Source of the DNA: Porphyra umbilicalis
Lineage: Eukaryota; Rhodophyta; Bangiophyceae; Bangiales; Bangiaceae
DNA: 64,000 nt
Direction: 5' to 3'
Assembly: GCA_002049455.2 (NCBI GenBank)
Contig: KV918940.1
Span: 62,001 to 126,000, forward strand
Every line of letters starts with the position of its first letter. Position 1 is the stretch's first letter. A program made the translations under genes and the position numbers. The notes below the pieces were generated by a model, which ran no database searches, had not been told where the DNA came from, and saw only the letters and a list, made by a program, of their open reading frames with translations. This document shows, piece after piece, positions 33,874 through 46,046 of this stretch.

Positions 33874-35723
33874 TCACAGCGCGTCTGGGGTGCCACCGCC
33901 GTGCAGTTGGGTCAGGGGCGTGGCACTCACTGGTGTGTGTTGTCCGCGAGCCACCTGCAGTCCGCGAGCCACCGCGCCGGCCGCACGGCGGCCGTGCCGC
34001 GCACCTGCGCCGTCAGCAGGGCTACCCGACGGAATCACACCGCCGCCGCCTGTCGGCCACGCCGCCCACTCTGCAGAGTGCCCCAGCCGGGGCTCCCGCA
34101 ACGGGCATGCCACGCCCGGCCGCTGTACCAACGCGCGCGACGCGCGGGGGGGGGCGCGGCACGGGGCGGGGGCCGGCGACGGCGCGCCCCGCCAGCCACC
34201 GTGCCCATCACAGCCAGCGGCGCAAACAGGCCGCGGCGGCGCGACGGTGGCCCTGCCCCGCCTCGCCCCCCCCCCATTCCCCTCCTCCCCCAGGTGCCAC
34301 AGCCCCGCCGCCGCCAGCCGCCGCACCTTGGCCCGCCGGCCGACCACATAGTTGGCGTGCGCGGCCACAACCGTTGCCCACCGGGGGTCGACGGGCCCCG
34401 CAGGCCGCCCCCCCCCCCAATCCCCGGGGCGGCCGCCCACAACCCCCCGTCGGCGCCATTGGGAAACGCCCCCGTGCCGACGACCACCACCCGCACATCC
34501 CGATACGCGCAGCCGTCGGGCCCGACGCGTCGGCCCGGCCCGCCCCGCGTGGCCTTGAAAGCACCACACGCGACCGCGTTCCACGCCTTTTGCTCCGACC
34601 GCCGCTGGCGGGACGCGTACAGCGCGACGGCGCGGAGGAGGCGCTCGACGCCCCCCGCCGCGGGGGGGGTGGGCCGGCCGCCGCCGCCGCCGCCGCCGAC
34701 GCGCCGCCGCCGAGGGGCGGCGCCGCCGCCGACGCAACTGCGTAGTAGAGCCCCGAGTTGAGGACCCAGTTGGGGGGCTCCCCGGCACGCGCGTCGGACG
34801 TGGCGGCAATGGCCGCGCCGCCACCGGGCGCGGCGGCGGCGGCGGCGGCGAGCGCGGCGGCGGCGTCCCCCACCCACCCAACGTCCACGTCGGTGAGGAC
34901 CACGTCGTAGCCGGCGGCGAGCACCGCCGCTGCCGCAGCGGACTTGCGCACCGAGAGCGCGATGAACGCAGGGGTGCCAAACGCCGCGCCATCATCATTG
35001 GCGGCGGCGGCGGTGGCGGCGGCGGCGGCGGCGGCGGGTGCTTCTGATGAGGGGCGGGCCACCGCCGCCGCCGCCGCCGCCGCCGTGCCCGCACGTAGCC
35101 GCCGTGACGTGGCGTCTAGTGGCGGCGGCGGCAGCGGCGGCGAGGCGACGGCGTCGGTGCGCAAAAACACGGCCACGCCCGCCGCGGCGGCTGCCGCAAA
35201 CGCCGCCTCGTCGACCGCAAACAGCAGCAGCCGCCGGCGGGCGGCGGCTGCCACCCCACACGCCGCGTTCAACGCCAAATCCGCCACCGCCCCGTCGGCA
35301 ATGGCGACAACGACGAGGCGGCGGGCGGCCGTACCGCCGCCGCCGCCGCCACCGCCGCCGCCACCCCCCTCCGCCGCCGCCCGCGGGGCGGGGCCGGCGA
35401 CCGCCGCCAGCAGCCGCCGCAGGGCGTCGTCCCCCCCGCGGACGGCGTACGGGGACGACCGCGTCGGCGGGTGCGGCGCGCCGCCGGCGCTGGCGCGCCC
35501 CCCCGCGCCGCCCACCACCGTTGACGGACCGACGCGCGGGGGTCCGTCGGGGGCGCCGCCGCCGGCCAGGCGCTCGGCGAGGAGCACCAGCGACGCGAGG
35601 CAGAGGACGACCGCGACGGCGGCGGCGGTGGCGAGCACCTCCCCGCGGGTGTACCGGTGGAGGGGAAGGTCCGAGGGGGGAGCCGCCGCGTGCGGGGGGG
35701 GGGGGGCGAGGGCGGCGGAACAT
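33874..35723 (-). CDS. Golgi-type nucleotide-diphospho-sugar transferase (DUF271/GT77-like), frame-broken at homopolymers
   Basis: Predicted type II membrane glycosyltransferase. Recognisable parts in order: start ATG at 35723 (MFRRPRP); membrane anchor AAVAVVLCLASLVLL; LVVVAIADGAVADLALNA; the donor-site signature AGYDVVLTDVDVGWVGD with a DVD (DxD) metal-binding motif; PPNWVLNSGLYYA; LLRAVALYASRQRRSEQKAWN; and PRWATVVAAHANYVVGRRAK with RRLAAAGLWHL. That order and spacing are typical of the nucleotide-diphospho-sugar transferase family PF03407, which acts on cell-wall or glycoprotein glycans. The parts sit in different frames, and the changes coincide with a C/G run near 35694-35706, G8 at 34662-34669 and C11 at 34408-34418. 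Conserved similarity ends near 34290. The stop at 33874 is that of the last frame and may not be the true one. Either assembly errors or a decayed gene. Confidence 0.65.
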
Positions 35724-35829
35724 AGCGGGGGACGAGGGGGTGGAGGGGGGGGCGCACACCGCGCGGCGCTGGGCGTGGTTGGCCAGCCCTGCGACGGGGA
35801 AGGTCACATGCGCTGGAAAGTTGGACATC

Positions 35830-38800
35830 GACCTGAACTGGCACCAGGAAGACGTCGAGGTTTCGTCAGCTGACAGCCTTGTGAAATGTGCGTGCGTACA
35901 ACTGTACAGAGGGTGCTGTGTTTTCCAACCCCATGGCCAGCAACGGCAACCGCCAATAGAAAACCATAGATGTTGGACCGATCCAATAACTTGGCATCTT
36001 GGGCTCTGAAATCCAAAAGAGCCGCTCGAAGGGGTCTAAAAAAACAGGTACTTGACTTTACATAGCCGTGCCCCTCCGCGACGCGCCTTTCGCTCGTCTG
36101 GTGACCTGCGCTGTGCTCCTTATAAGGAGCACTTAAGCTTAAGTGGGGTAACACCACAATGGCTGTTTTGGGTATTGTGGACCCCACATTTTTTTGCGGA
36201 ACCCTCCTGATGAGCCATCAGATGATGGCTTTCCCCGCAATGTTTTGTGCAGAGGTTTCGGGCGCCCGTTGGCGGGAGCCTTCTATACCGTTGTAATCGT
36301 CATCACATCACGAGTATGGATACGGTGTGTCTAAAGTCTATCTCATCTTATTAGTCCTATGGAAAAACGGCTCTGGTTTCGGCGCATGTACATCAATCGA
36401 CCCCAAACTTCGTAGACGTATCAGAGGGTGGCCCTCGGGTCCTCAGAAGAAAAAACGGAGCACGAAGCGCAGCACATCCCACCCGTTAATGCCCACTTCC
36501 GCATTCGTACCGATCAGGGGCATCCGATCCGCCCGATTCTCGACAGCACCCGATTTATGACTGACCAAATCGGGAGGAACGCAAGGACAGGGAGGCTACG
36601 TTTTCAGCCTCGTGATCGAGATCTCGTCATGCCGCACGGAGAAGGAGCAAGGACGGTGACAGCTGACCAAAGGAAGAGAATTTACGGTGAACAAGTATCT
36701 AAGAAGCGTCAGCCATATCAACTTACTGGCAGCTGCCTCCGACTTATGTGCACAGCTGGACGCCCACCGGCGTCGGCGGCATGCTGCCCTGGCTGTCGGC
36801 GCCGGCTGCCACCGCCCCCGCACGCGCGCCGTCTGAGCGCAGTGCCACCTCCGTCCCCTGCCCCCCCCCCCCCACCCGCCCACGCTCGGGCCCTTCTGGT
36901 GGTGGGCCGGCGCGGTTGGCCCGTGCGGGCTGTGGGGTCGGCAACGGGGAGGTGGATGTAGGCGCGGTGGCGGATACGGTTGCGATCGCAGCGCCGCCGC
37001 CGGCAGCGGCGGGTGCAGCCGAGGCGCTGACGCCGCTTGCCACGGCGGGTGCGGCGCACGCGACCACGTCGGCGGTTGGAGCACGCCCGTCGCCCTACGG
37101 GAAAAATTCGCCTGCATAGTGAGGCACCCATCACTCAATGATCACCCGACAGCAACTCGTGGATGAGTTTTTCTGACTCAATAGTGATTCACCAGAGGCT
37201 TCAGAAATGAGACAACCCTGGCTTCTGATTGGTCCTCAGTACCAGAGAACCCGCGCCTCTGATTGGTCCTCAGGACCAGGTCAGGACAGTATTAGAACTG
37301 TTCGCGTCTGCTGATTAACCAATGCTAGCATTTATTTACTTAGTACCACGGAGAGGGCTGCGTAGTGCGGTTCCCCGACAGACATACACCACACACACAA
37401 GGCAAGCCCCGCCGCCGAGAAGGCCTACCTGCTCACATATGCCGGGGAACAAGCCGGGCGCAACACATGAGAGAGCAGCCCAGTAAAGACAAAGCAGAAC
37501 GAAAGAAGAGAAAAGAAACAACAAAGTAACACGCCAGATACACGAAGAAGACGACCAGCAGAGCAAGAAGGGCACACGCTCATACCGTCAGGACCTCCTC
37601 TAAGATTGACCTCTGCACAGTGCACGGGACAGTGCTCCCCACCCCCATCCACCAAAGAATCATCAGCGAGTGATACGTCCTCCCGACCAGAAAAACACCC
37701 GAGGCACCGAGAGACATGCAACATGCCAACAGAAGGAGGCGATACAGTTTCGGAGACAATAGATGCTCATGTCGCGGAGGCGGGCGGTGGTGGCGGGGGC
37801 GGGGTCGCGACAGAGGGGGGGTCGCGGTCGGGGGGGGCGCACCGTAGGATGTTCGAGGCGGGGGAAGTGGTGATGGGGGGGAGGACGACGGGGACGGGTG
37901 ATGTCGGGGGGGAGGGGAGGGCGAGAGGAGGACACGGCGGCAGAGGGCGGCGAGGTAGCAGAGGACGGCGCCGGCTGCGTAGCAGGTGAGTGCGAGAGGC
38001 GGCCGACACAACTGGTTCAAGAGGGCGCGCCCTTCTCACCCCGGCCACGAGGCGTCTCGTCCGCCGAACGCAGCAAAAATTTAAGCGGAAGAACGCGCCG
38101 CGACCGTGTCAGAGTGTCAGTCGGAAGGCCCGGCAGCCCCTGTGGGTGGAAAGATTCCACAGCTGTAAGCCCCAAGGGCTGTGCGTGGGCGGCTGTGCTG
38201 CCCTCGTGGCTGCAGGCTGGGGAGTGGAAAGAATCTGACTCATCAGGCAGTTCATTTTGACGCGATAGGCTGCGCATTTCCCGTAGGGTCGCCGGCGGCG
38301 TCAGCCGCCGCGCTGAAGTGCAGTGCAGCGCTCGTCGCTGCCAGCGCGACGCTCGGCACCGCCGACGCAAAGCAACTGTAGTTGCGGAGCAGCTGTTCCC
38401 CCAACCTCCCCCCCACCCCCCCCCCGCCCCCCCCCCACATAGCGCTCCCCGGCGCCGCCGTTGCTTTTCTGGAGCGAATAGTCCGCTTCGGCCACCGGTG
38501 CAGTGGCACACACACGCTGCCCCACGACGGCGACCGCGGGAGGCACGACAGCGACGGCGGGGGAAGGGTGGGGGGGTAGGTGTGCGATGGCGCTTGAGCC
38601 ACTCAGAGAGGCTTTCGAGGGCATTTCTGGATTTAATTTGGGAGTGCCCATGCACAGGTGCTCATTGGCTACTGACGAAGCGCGCGACTCGATGGACTGC
38701 CGGATCTCGTGAGATCGAATCTCAAAAGTCGCGCAGGACATCGCACTTCTGGATGAGCGAACTTTTAAGTAGCCTCCCAATGTCAGGGGATCGCTGCAAC

Positions 38801-39736
38801 AAAACACTTACGCTTCTTCTCTTTACGGACGTCTACCTTCGGCCAGTGGGATTGGAGCGCTGCGCAGAATACTGCACTCGAATGCACGAGGTATGTGAAC
38901 ATGATCCAAATGCGAGAAACGGTGCTGTGACCTCGTGCGGCTCGCCCAGTGTGCCGGAAGGCCTGGAAACGATGCGTCTGAGCCGTATCTTTTCGACATA
39001 GGTGTGCCGTTGAAGGGCTTCCTACAGAAGAATGCGTACCATTTCTTGCAGTAAAAAGGTTTGGAGGGTCTCTATCCCTTGTGTGAAGACTGCTTGTCAT
39101 TTGCGGTCGTAGCGGCGGAGTTCTGGTCTCTCCAAAAAAAGTGCGGTTCTCAGAGGACTAATAGAGTGAGACAGACTTTAGATGCCAACGAGCGCCCCAA
39201 GTGCGCTTCACAAAGCGTTGCGCCATAGCCGCATTGCGGGTCCGGCGAGACACGCAAGAGCTGTAACCTTTTGTGGCGTACACGGCCAGGGCCTGAGGAA
39301 AAATCTCCCGCAGTAAGCAGTATCGCCTGGGTACCCCCCCCCCTCCGTGCCGGCCCCTGCTTTCAAGGAGGATGTCTTCAGCATGGAGGATTGTACCATT
39401 CAACCTCGAAGAGAGCTTTCATTGGCCTGCTAGTCACCTACATCTGCTCTTCCATTGGCTTGTTTACAGCTGTCAGGGAGATCCCGTTTCGGAGATATCT
39501 CTCTCTTACATGCCTTAGCTCTGCCCACAGGCATTGCAACAGACTTTTGTGGTCCAAACCCACAATGTTGACCACAATCCCACACTCTGGGATTGCCACA
39601 CAACGCCTTTCCACAGGACAAACTGGGTTTGTGGTCCTACCCCGGTTAAGGAGCACAGCGCTGGCGCCGCGCGCGAGCCGCTGCCGGCCACTTCGAGTCT
39701 CTTCACTCCTCCTCCTTCTTCCATGCCACCGTCGCC
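35830..39736. other. 4-kb region without a confident gene
   Basis: Contains a bipartite stem at 36143-36187, a duplicated CTGATTGGTCCTCAG motif near 37222 and 37258, and G/C-rich tracts at about 37790-37950 and 38400-38440. Short frames of 60-180 aa occur on both strands without recognised domains. Confidence 0.4.
36143..36187. repeat. bipartite stem-loop
   Basis: GTGGGGT and CCACAAT pair with ATTGTGG and ACCCCAC across a 13-nt loop, with a 4-nt AACA bulge on the left side. It is directly preceded by the palindrome ACTTAAGCTTAAGT (36130-36143). Confidence 0.5.
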
Positions 39737-40708
39737 ATGTGGGGTCGCGCGCTGCGCTTTCGCAATGTCATGCCGGGACGGTCCGCGCCGTTGGTGACAC
39801 CTGGACCCATACGCGTGGCGGCCTTTGCGGTGGTGCCACCCCTGCCGGCCGTCGGCTGGCTAGCATCACCGCAGAGCCAACTCATCGCACAACCTCCCCC
39901 GTGGCGCCGCTGTTCTCTCTTCTCGGCTCCTGCCGCCCACGCCGTTCCCCCCCGGGCCTGTGCGCATGCATTTGGGGCAAGTGGGGCGGACGGTTCGCGC
40001 GCGCGCAGCGTGCCACCGCCCCCCGTGGGCCCCGAAGCTCCCCCCCCCGCTGGTGGCCCAGTCGCGGCGGCGCCCCCCCCCCCCCCCCCCCTTTTGTGCG
40101 CCCCCCCCCCCTCCCGGTCGGCTCCCCCCCCCCCCCCCTACCCCGCCACGCCCGCCACCGACGCGCACTGGATGCGCGTCGCGCTCGCCGCTGCCGCCGA
40201 CGCTGGGTCGCGTGGGGAGGTCCCCATTGGCGCCGCCATTGTGTCGTCGACGGGCACCCTCCTCGCGGTCGCCGGCAATGCCGTCGAGGCGACGGCCGAC
40301 GCGACAGCACACGCGGAGCTGCGCGCGCTCCGCGCCGCCGGCGCGGCGGCGGGCGGCTGGCGACTCGGCGGCGCAACCATGTACGTCACGCTCGAGCCGT
40401 GTGCCATGTGCGCGCTCGGCGCCGCCGCCGCCCGCGTCGGCCGCGTGGTGTTTGGGGAGGCCGACCACCGGCTCGGGGGATATGGCTCATGGGTGGACGT
40501 GGGGGGGATGGGGCACCCGTACTGGACGGTGGGGGAGGTGGTGGGGGGGTGGGGGGGGGGCGGGGGGGAACTCGTGCGGGAGTTTTTTCGGCGGCGGCGG
40601 GCCGAGGCCAAGGACGCGGCGCGGAAGGAGGCGGGGGGGGGGGGGACACGTCTGCTCCTGGGGGGGGGACGCGGTGCGGGGAGGGGGGGGGGGGATGGAG
40701 CAGGGTGA
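39737..40708 (+). CDS. TadA-type tRNA adenosine deaminase, probably organellar
   Basis: Single-exon 323-aa protein. The catalytic cytidine/deoxycytidylate deaminase fold occupies about residues 145-265: WMRVALAAAADAGSRGEVPI, GAAIV, then the zinc/active-site motif TAHAELRALR (His192, Glu194) and the second zinc motif LEPCAMC (Cys222, Cys225), followed by RVVFGEADHRLGGYGS. These are the TadA signatures for converting A34 to inosine in tRNA, classically tRNA-Arg(ACG). The first ~140 residues form a Pro/Ala/Ser-rich extension with positive charges, suggesting a plastid or mitochondrial presequence, which fits plant TADA; localisation is inferred. The Gly-rich tail after about residue 275 is low complexity and the exact stop could be affected by nearby G runs. 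A cytosolic Tad2 is less likely because of the presequence. Confidence 0.85.
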   Translation: MWGRALRFRNVMPGRSAPLVTPGPIRVAAFAVVPPLPAVGWLASPQSQLIAQPPPWRRCSLFSAPAAHAVPPRACAHAFGASGADGSRARSVPPPPVGPEAPPPAGGPVAAAPPPPPPLLCAPPPSRSAPPPPPYPATPATDAHWMRVALAAAADAGSRGEVPIGAAIVSSTGTLLAVAGNAVEATADATAHAELRALRAAGAAAGGWRLGGATMYVTLEPCAMCALGAAAARVGRVVFGEADHRLGGYGSWVDVGGMGHPYWTVGEVVGGWGGGGGELVREFFRRRRAEAKDAARKEAGGGGTRLLLGGGRGAGRGGGDGAG

Positions 40709-41304
40709 GTCGCCCGGCGTTTTGAGGGGCGGTGGTGCACTCGGTGGCCTCGTGTTGTGTCGGGTGTGGCGGTCGGCACGGGATCACTCCGTCGGGTCCC
40801 CGTGCAAGCGCCAGCTGCGCTGGTCGAGCGCAGGGATGCCGTCAGGGCTGACACAGGCCAAGCGCGCATGTTTGATGAGTGCGCACACGAGTCGAGTGTG
40901 CACGCGCTGGCGCAGTGCATGCGCTGCATGCATTTCCCGTGTTGTCAACGTTGCATGCGGCCGACTCGGCACACACACGCTTGTATCCCCCTGTCGCGAT
41001 GACACTGCGTACCTCGCAAAGGGTGGCCGCGTGGACGCGAGAGGCAATGAGGGAAGAAAACAGGTCCGGCATTGTCGGACCTCGATACATGTAACATCGA
41101 GCGCGCGCTAACTAGAGATAGCGCTCACCGCCACAACGTTGGAGCCGCCAAGGGCGCACCTACACTGTCCGCTGTTCATCGGTCGCACCCACATGGACAC
41201 GTCTACCAACAACACCTCATGCCACCGCTGGCCCTACCCGGCCGCACCAGGCCTCTGGGCCATGCACCCGCACCGCTACGCCCGCCTCCGCGCTGGCAGT
41301 CGAG
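40709..41304. other. convergent intergenic region
   Basis: Between two convergent genes; several short frames, none with recognised content. Confidence 0.4.
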
Positions 41305-42087
41305 TCACATGATGCCACCGACGGCCACGGCCTTGCCTACGCCCGCAACCCGGTCGCCGTCACATATCCCGCCGCCCGCCGCCCGTCGGGCGGCCGCGAG
41401 GCCCGGCGGTATCGTATAAAGCGCACGCTCCGTGCGTGGCACGTACCGCCGGTCCTTGTACTCGGTGAGGTACTCGGCGCGCGCCAGCTCCACGCTGAAG
41501 TTGGCCTTGAAGTAGGTCTGCACGAGCATCACCTCCTTCTTTGGGCCGACCACGTCAATGGCCTTCCGCGTGTAGTTGACGCCGACATTCTCCAGCTTAT
41601 CGAGGGCGGCGAGCACAATCGGGCAGACCGCATACATCTCGCCAACGACGCGGTGGCCGTGGCCGGGAGCCGCCAGGAGGTAGGGGGAAAACCAGTCACC
41701 GCCAACGACCAGCGGATACGTGCCGACGGTTCGGCACTCACCCAGGTAGGTCGCCTTCCGCAGGAGGGGGGAGTTTGGGAATCCCTTCTTGAGCGTGCCG
41801 TACACCATCACCAACGTTTGCGCGGGGGAAGCGGAGGAAGTCGTGTCAGCGTCTCGAACCGCACCAATTTCCGTGGCTGGGCTGGCCACTGGCGCAACTG
41901 CCATGGTGTGCAGCCAGCGAGGGGGCGGGGGAAGACAGGGGGTGGCCACAGTCGGGATGTTGGGGCGTCCAGCGACCCACGGGCACTGCTGCTTGTCGTT
42001 GACGGCCGGCCGTCGACAGTGTGGGGAACCTCGAGATGCAGTGAGCGAGGCCGAAAAGCAGAGCGCCGTCGCTGGGCCGCCGAGCAT
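41305..42087 (-). CDS. gamma-glutamylcyclotransferase-fold (GGCT/AIG2-like) protein
   Basis: Minus-strand, single exon. The conserved domain starts with VMVYGTLKKGFPNSPLL, the substrate-binding YG(S/T)L loop of this fold. It continues with GECRTVGTYPLVV and PYLL, then HRVVGEMYAV, whose Glu corresponds to the catalytic acid of gamma-glutamyl(amine)cyclotransferases. Family members release 5-oxoproline from gamma-glutamyl compounds such as glutathione breakdown products or gamma-glutamyl-lysine. Two starts are plausible. ATG 42087 (MLGGPATALCFSASLTASRG) gives 260 aa with a Ser/Ala-rich presequence. ATG 41904 (MAVAPVASPA) gives 199 aa, with Y35-L38 and Glu89. The longer form is annotated because the leader looks like a targeting sequence, but the shorter is close to usual family length. 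Confidence 0.8.
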   Translation of the reverse strand: MLGGPATALCFSASLTASRGSPHCRRPAVNDKQQCPWVAGRPNIPTVATPCLPPPPRWLHTMAVAPVASPATEIGAVRDADTTSSASPAQTLVMVYGTLKKGFPNSPLLRKATYLGECRTVGTYPLVVGGDWFSPYLLAAPGHGHRVVGEMYAVCPIVLAALDKLENVGVNYTRKAIDVVGPKKEVMLVQTYFKANFSVELARAEYLTEYKDRRYVPRTERALYTIPPGLAAARRAAGGGICDGDRVAGVGKAVAVGGIM

Positions 42088-45000
42088 GATAGGGGCGCCG
42101 CAATGCTGCGGCCACGGTGTCAAGGATGATCCAAGGCAGGGAGAGGGGAGATGGAGGGGGGGGGGAGAATGTCAGAACCCAACGAGCGAGTGGTGTCTGT
42201 CAACCAGGCGACGCCGGCCAACAGGGCGGGCGGGTATTGGCGGCAGCCGGGCGGCAATGACGCAACCGTCAAGCCGGGGAGCGCGCCGAGATGGCGGGGG
42301 GGGGAGAGTGTGCCACAATAACCGCAATGCGGGCTGGTGGAACAAGGCGGGCGGTTCGAGTCGTAGCAACCAATGCGGCACCCGTTACAAGGACCGGGCG
42401 GATCGGGACGACGAGCGTGCGACTGTCCAAAATAGGCAGGCAGGCAAGCCAGCGGCGGTGCCAGTAGCGAACGGGAGGCGGGAGCGAAGCCACTCCCGTC
42501 CAGGCCCCACCCCCCCCGCAGCGGCCGGCACAGCCGGGGTGCCCTGGTCAACGACGGGAGGTGCCTCGCAGCGGGCTCCAGCCGAGCCCCCCCCGCAACG
42601 GGGCAGCAGGCGGGCCTGCAGCGGACTGCTGGCAGCCACGCCGGGAGCTCCCTTGTCCCCTCCCCCCGCAGTGCGCCTTGTGAGTGGGTCAAAGGCGAGG
42701 GCGGCGGATTCTTCCCACCCGTTAGCTGTGGCGTTCCCTGCCACAAGTTCCGCCTCGTTCCGGATGGATGGCCGAGAATGGACGTTGAATGGCGACAGTG
42801 ATTGAGTCGTGGAGCTCACAGCGGCTCTCAACCATCTGCGGTTTCCTACGTGTCCGCGATTGGATAAATTTTGAGAGGGTTGTCGAGCAGGCCTTGCGAT
42901 CTTCGCCAATGGGCCCGGAGAAGGCTGCACGCTGCGGCGCCACCACCGAGGCCAACAGGCCAGGATCACAGCACAAAAATTGCCGACAGAAGGCGGAAGA
43001 GGTCGACACTCAAAGCTGGAGAGGCGTGGGGCGCGGCGCAACTGACCTGCCGCCGCCCCCCCACACCAGACCAGCGGTCGTGGCCGCCGGGCCGACCGAA
43101 CACCGCGTCGTGCGGGCGGCGCGGCAAGAGGCTGGCGACAAGGCCGCGGGTGGTGGTAAGTGAAAGCGGCCATCATGGCCGCATGATGCGACGACGCCCT
43201 GCGTCCGCTGACCCCAACTATCCGGATATCCTACCGCGCATCGGGTGCCTTGCGCCGCACCCCCACCCTCATCCGCTCCGCTTGGCCGCGAGGCGTATCC
43301 GATAGGCACCGACAAGCCGACGAGCCACGGGCGCGGACGCCGTCACAACCGACGGGCCCCAACAGCCGCCACCGCGTCGTTGGTCCATTGACGTGCCGCC
43401 AAGCTGGTTCGGTCTTTGCTTCGGAGACCTGCGTGGGGCGCGGCTTCCGCCCCGCGCTGCTCGCAACTGCTCTCTCTGACGCTCCGCGTCGGGGCCAGGG
43501 TCACTGGCTGGGAAGGTGAGCACCTCGTCCCCTGATGGCGTCGATCGGCTGGATCGTCTCGGCTGGCAGAATCCCCAGCCAAACGGCTCATCCGAGACGA
43601 TCCAACAGAGTTTTGGATGGAATACCGCTGGGCTGTGGATGTTGTTTGGATGGGCGTTCTGAGATGACCACGTGGTCCCGAGTTCCGCCCGTGATTTCTT
43701 CCAGTAGAGGTGGCCCGCTCGAGAGACACCGTCTGATCCTCGGCAGGCGCGGCCGTTTCGTATCCAGAAACTCCCGTGTGACCAAGTCATCATGTGATTG
43801 GCTACCAGTCGCACATAGCTTGGCCACACCGCGCAGCAGTATGGGCCGATCCAATTGACCTGCTGGAAGCATAAGTAATACGTTACGGAGCATGCCGATT
43901 GCACGGGGCTCGGTTGGAGCCGGCCGTGCTAGAACGTGAGCATGCTGACGACCGACTCCGAATTCGACGAGGTGAAGTCGCGGCGGAGGCACAGCTGCGG
44001 CGTTCGTGACTCCAGTACCACGCTGCTTGCGTGGGCGTCCTCATGGGATACTAGCGGCAAACACCATGTCACAAGACACTGTGCAAGTGACGGATTTTTT
44101 GCACTCTCAAACCGAATAGCGGAGCGCTGCGTGGAGCACAGCGTTTTACGATGTCACTGACTCATCGCGATGAGCCAGTGACAACGTATTTTTTTCCAGG
44201 CCAAGTCATCTCCTGTCGCTATTTGTCTGTTGGCGTGAGCAAGACTACCGTCGGTTTGGTCGTGACGTCGACGACGCGGACGCGATCTGCAAGATTTGAA
44301 CATTAATTACTATGAGATATGATTTGTCTTGCAGAAAAGTAAGGATCGACCTCGTGCCATCGCACGAGGGCCGGAAAAGTAACGGTTGTGTTGCGCACAA
44401 CTGGCCCGGGGTCGCGAAAGCCCATCCAAGTAACTTTTCAGATGGGCAATTGGGGGTCGCGCACAGACGTTAAAAATGCCCAGCCAACGGAGTTTTGGTT
44501 ACGGATTGGCTTTGGAAGGGGACGGATGGATCTGCTGGCTGTGACGATCGCCCGGCCAAGGTGGCAGGCGAAGCGGCCTGTGGGTCCGCGTCCGAGCGAG
44601 GCGGCCATCCCGCCGCCGTTTCTTTTGGCCTGCTCCACAGCCGCACAAGGCAGCGAGTGGGTTGCTTGGTGGGCGACCACCATCCGTCCGGCGGTGCGCC
44701 GTGGCAGTTGCGGATGACGCACCGCGGCACATGTCTTCTGTTAGGCGTCCGCGTCAGCTGTCGGCAGAACCATTCGCGACGCGTCCACGAGTGTGGCACA
44801 AGGTGGTGTCCGAGACACATCCTTTCACGAACCGATGCGATCCGCCGCCCCCCACCAGCTTGTGGCCCTCGCTGCCCATTGTAATGGGAGCAAAAGTATA
44901 AGACATACTATCATCGCTCTGGGGGGCTATAAAGAAGTACCTTCCACTAAGTGCCACTTTATTGGCAGTGGAAAACGCATCGTGCGGATGACGGCAGCCG

Positions 45001-45260
45001 AGCCACAGTGGCAACCTGGGGACCTCTGATTCGCTGGCGAGGTCCCAAACAACCCTCTGCACGGCGCTGTCGGAGCTCTACCGCGCCACGCGCTCGGGGG
45101 GTTGGCGGCGCGCCTCTGCTCTGCGGCACCCTCGGGCGCTGCGCCGCGCACCCGCCTTGCCCCCGAGCCGCGCCGTCCACCCCCCGTCCGAACGGGGACG
45201 GCACGGCCGCCTCCCCTGGCGACCACCCCCAACGCCCCCGCTGCTGTCCCGACCACGTGC
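42088..45260. other. 3-kb region without a confident gene
   Basis: No domain-like ORF. The 5' part is GC-rich with short frames on all strands; 43900-44950 is more balanced in composition. It presumably contains the promoters of the flanking divergent genes. Confidence 0.4.
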
Positions 45261-46000
45261 ATGGCGTTTGCGCTCCCGCCGGTCGCCCCCGCGGGCTGCT
45301 TTGTGCGGCGGCCGCCGCCCCGGCAGCCCGCCGCGCGGCGGCCGCGGCCGCGGCCGCCGTGGCGTGCCGCCGCCGAGCCGCCGCCGCCGCCACCCCCGCG
45401 GCGGCCGCCCGGCGCGGAGCGGCGGCACCCCCCCGCGCTTTCCTCTTCCCCCCCCGCCCGCTCCTCCCCCCGCGGGGCCCCCCCGGCGGGCGCCCAAGTG
45501 CACCGCTGCTCCCGCTGCGGCGGCCGCGGCCACAACATCCGGCGGTGCCCCGAGCTCGGCGACCGCGACGCGCGGGAGGGGCGCGGCACCTGGTACCGCC
45601 AGCGCTGCGGCGCCTGCGGCGCCGTCGGCCACAATGCGCGCAACTGTGCGGCGCGCGCGCGCGACGGCGGCGGCCGGTGCGGGGTGTGTGGCGGCTCCAC
45701 GCGGCTGACGTGTTCGGGGTGTGGCGGGCGCGGCTGCACCGCCGCCGCCGCCGCCGCCGCTGCCGCCGCCGTCGCCGCCGCCACCCCCGCGTCGATGGCG
45801 TCTGGGGGGGTGGGGGGGGGAGGGGTGCGGCGCGCCCGCCCCCGGGCGCCCCGCCGCTCCGCTCCCTGCGCCGGTCCCCCGTGGCGGCGGGCGTCCTCGA
45901 CGAGGGGTGGGAGGGCGCAACGACGCGGGAGGCGGTTGCGTCAACACCGTCCTCACCGCCGACGCGGGGTGGGCGCCGCCCCGCGGCGGCGGCAGTGGCA

Positions 46001-46046
<46 letters not shown>

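Noticed and set aside
39271-40725. A 484-codon plus-strand frame overlapping the TadA gene.
   Set aside because: It is another frame of the same DNA. The deaminase motifs HAE and PCAMC lie in the frame starting at 39737.
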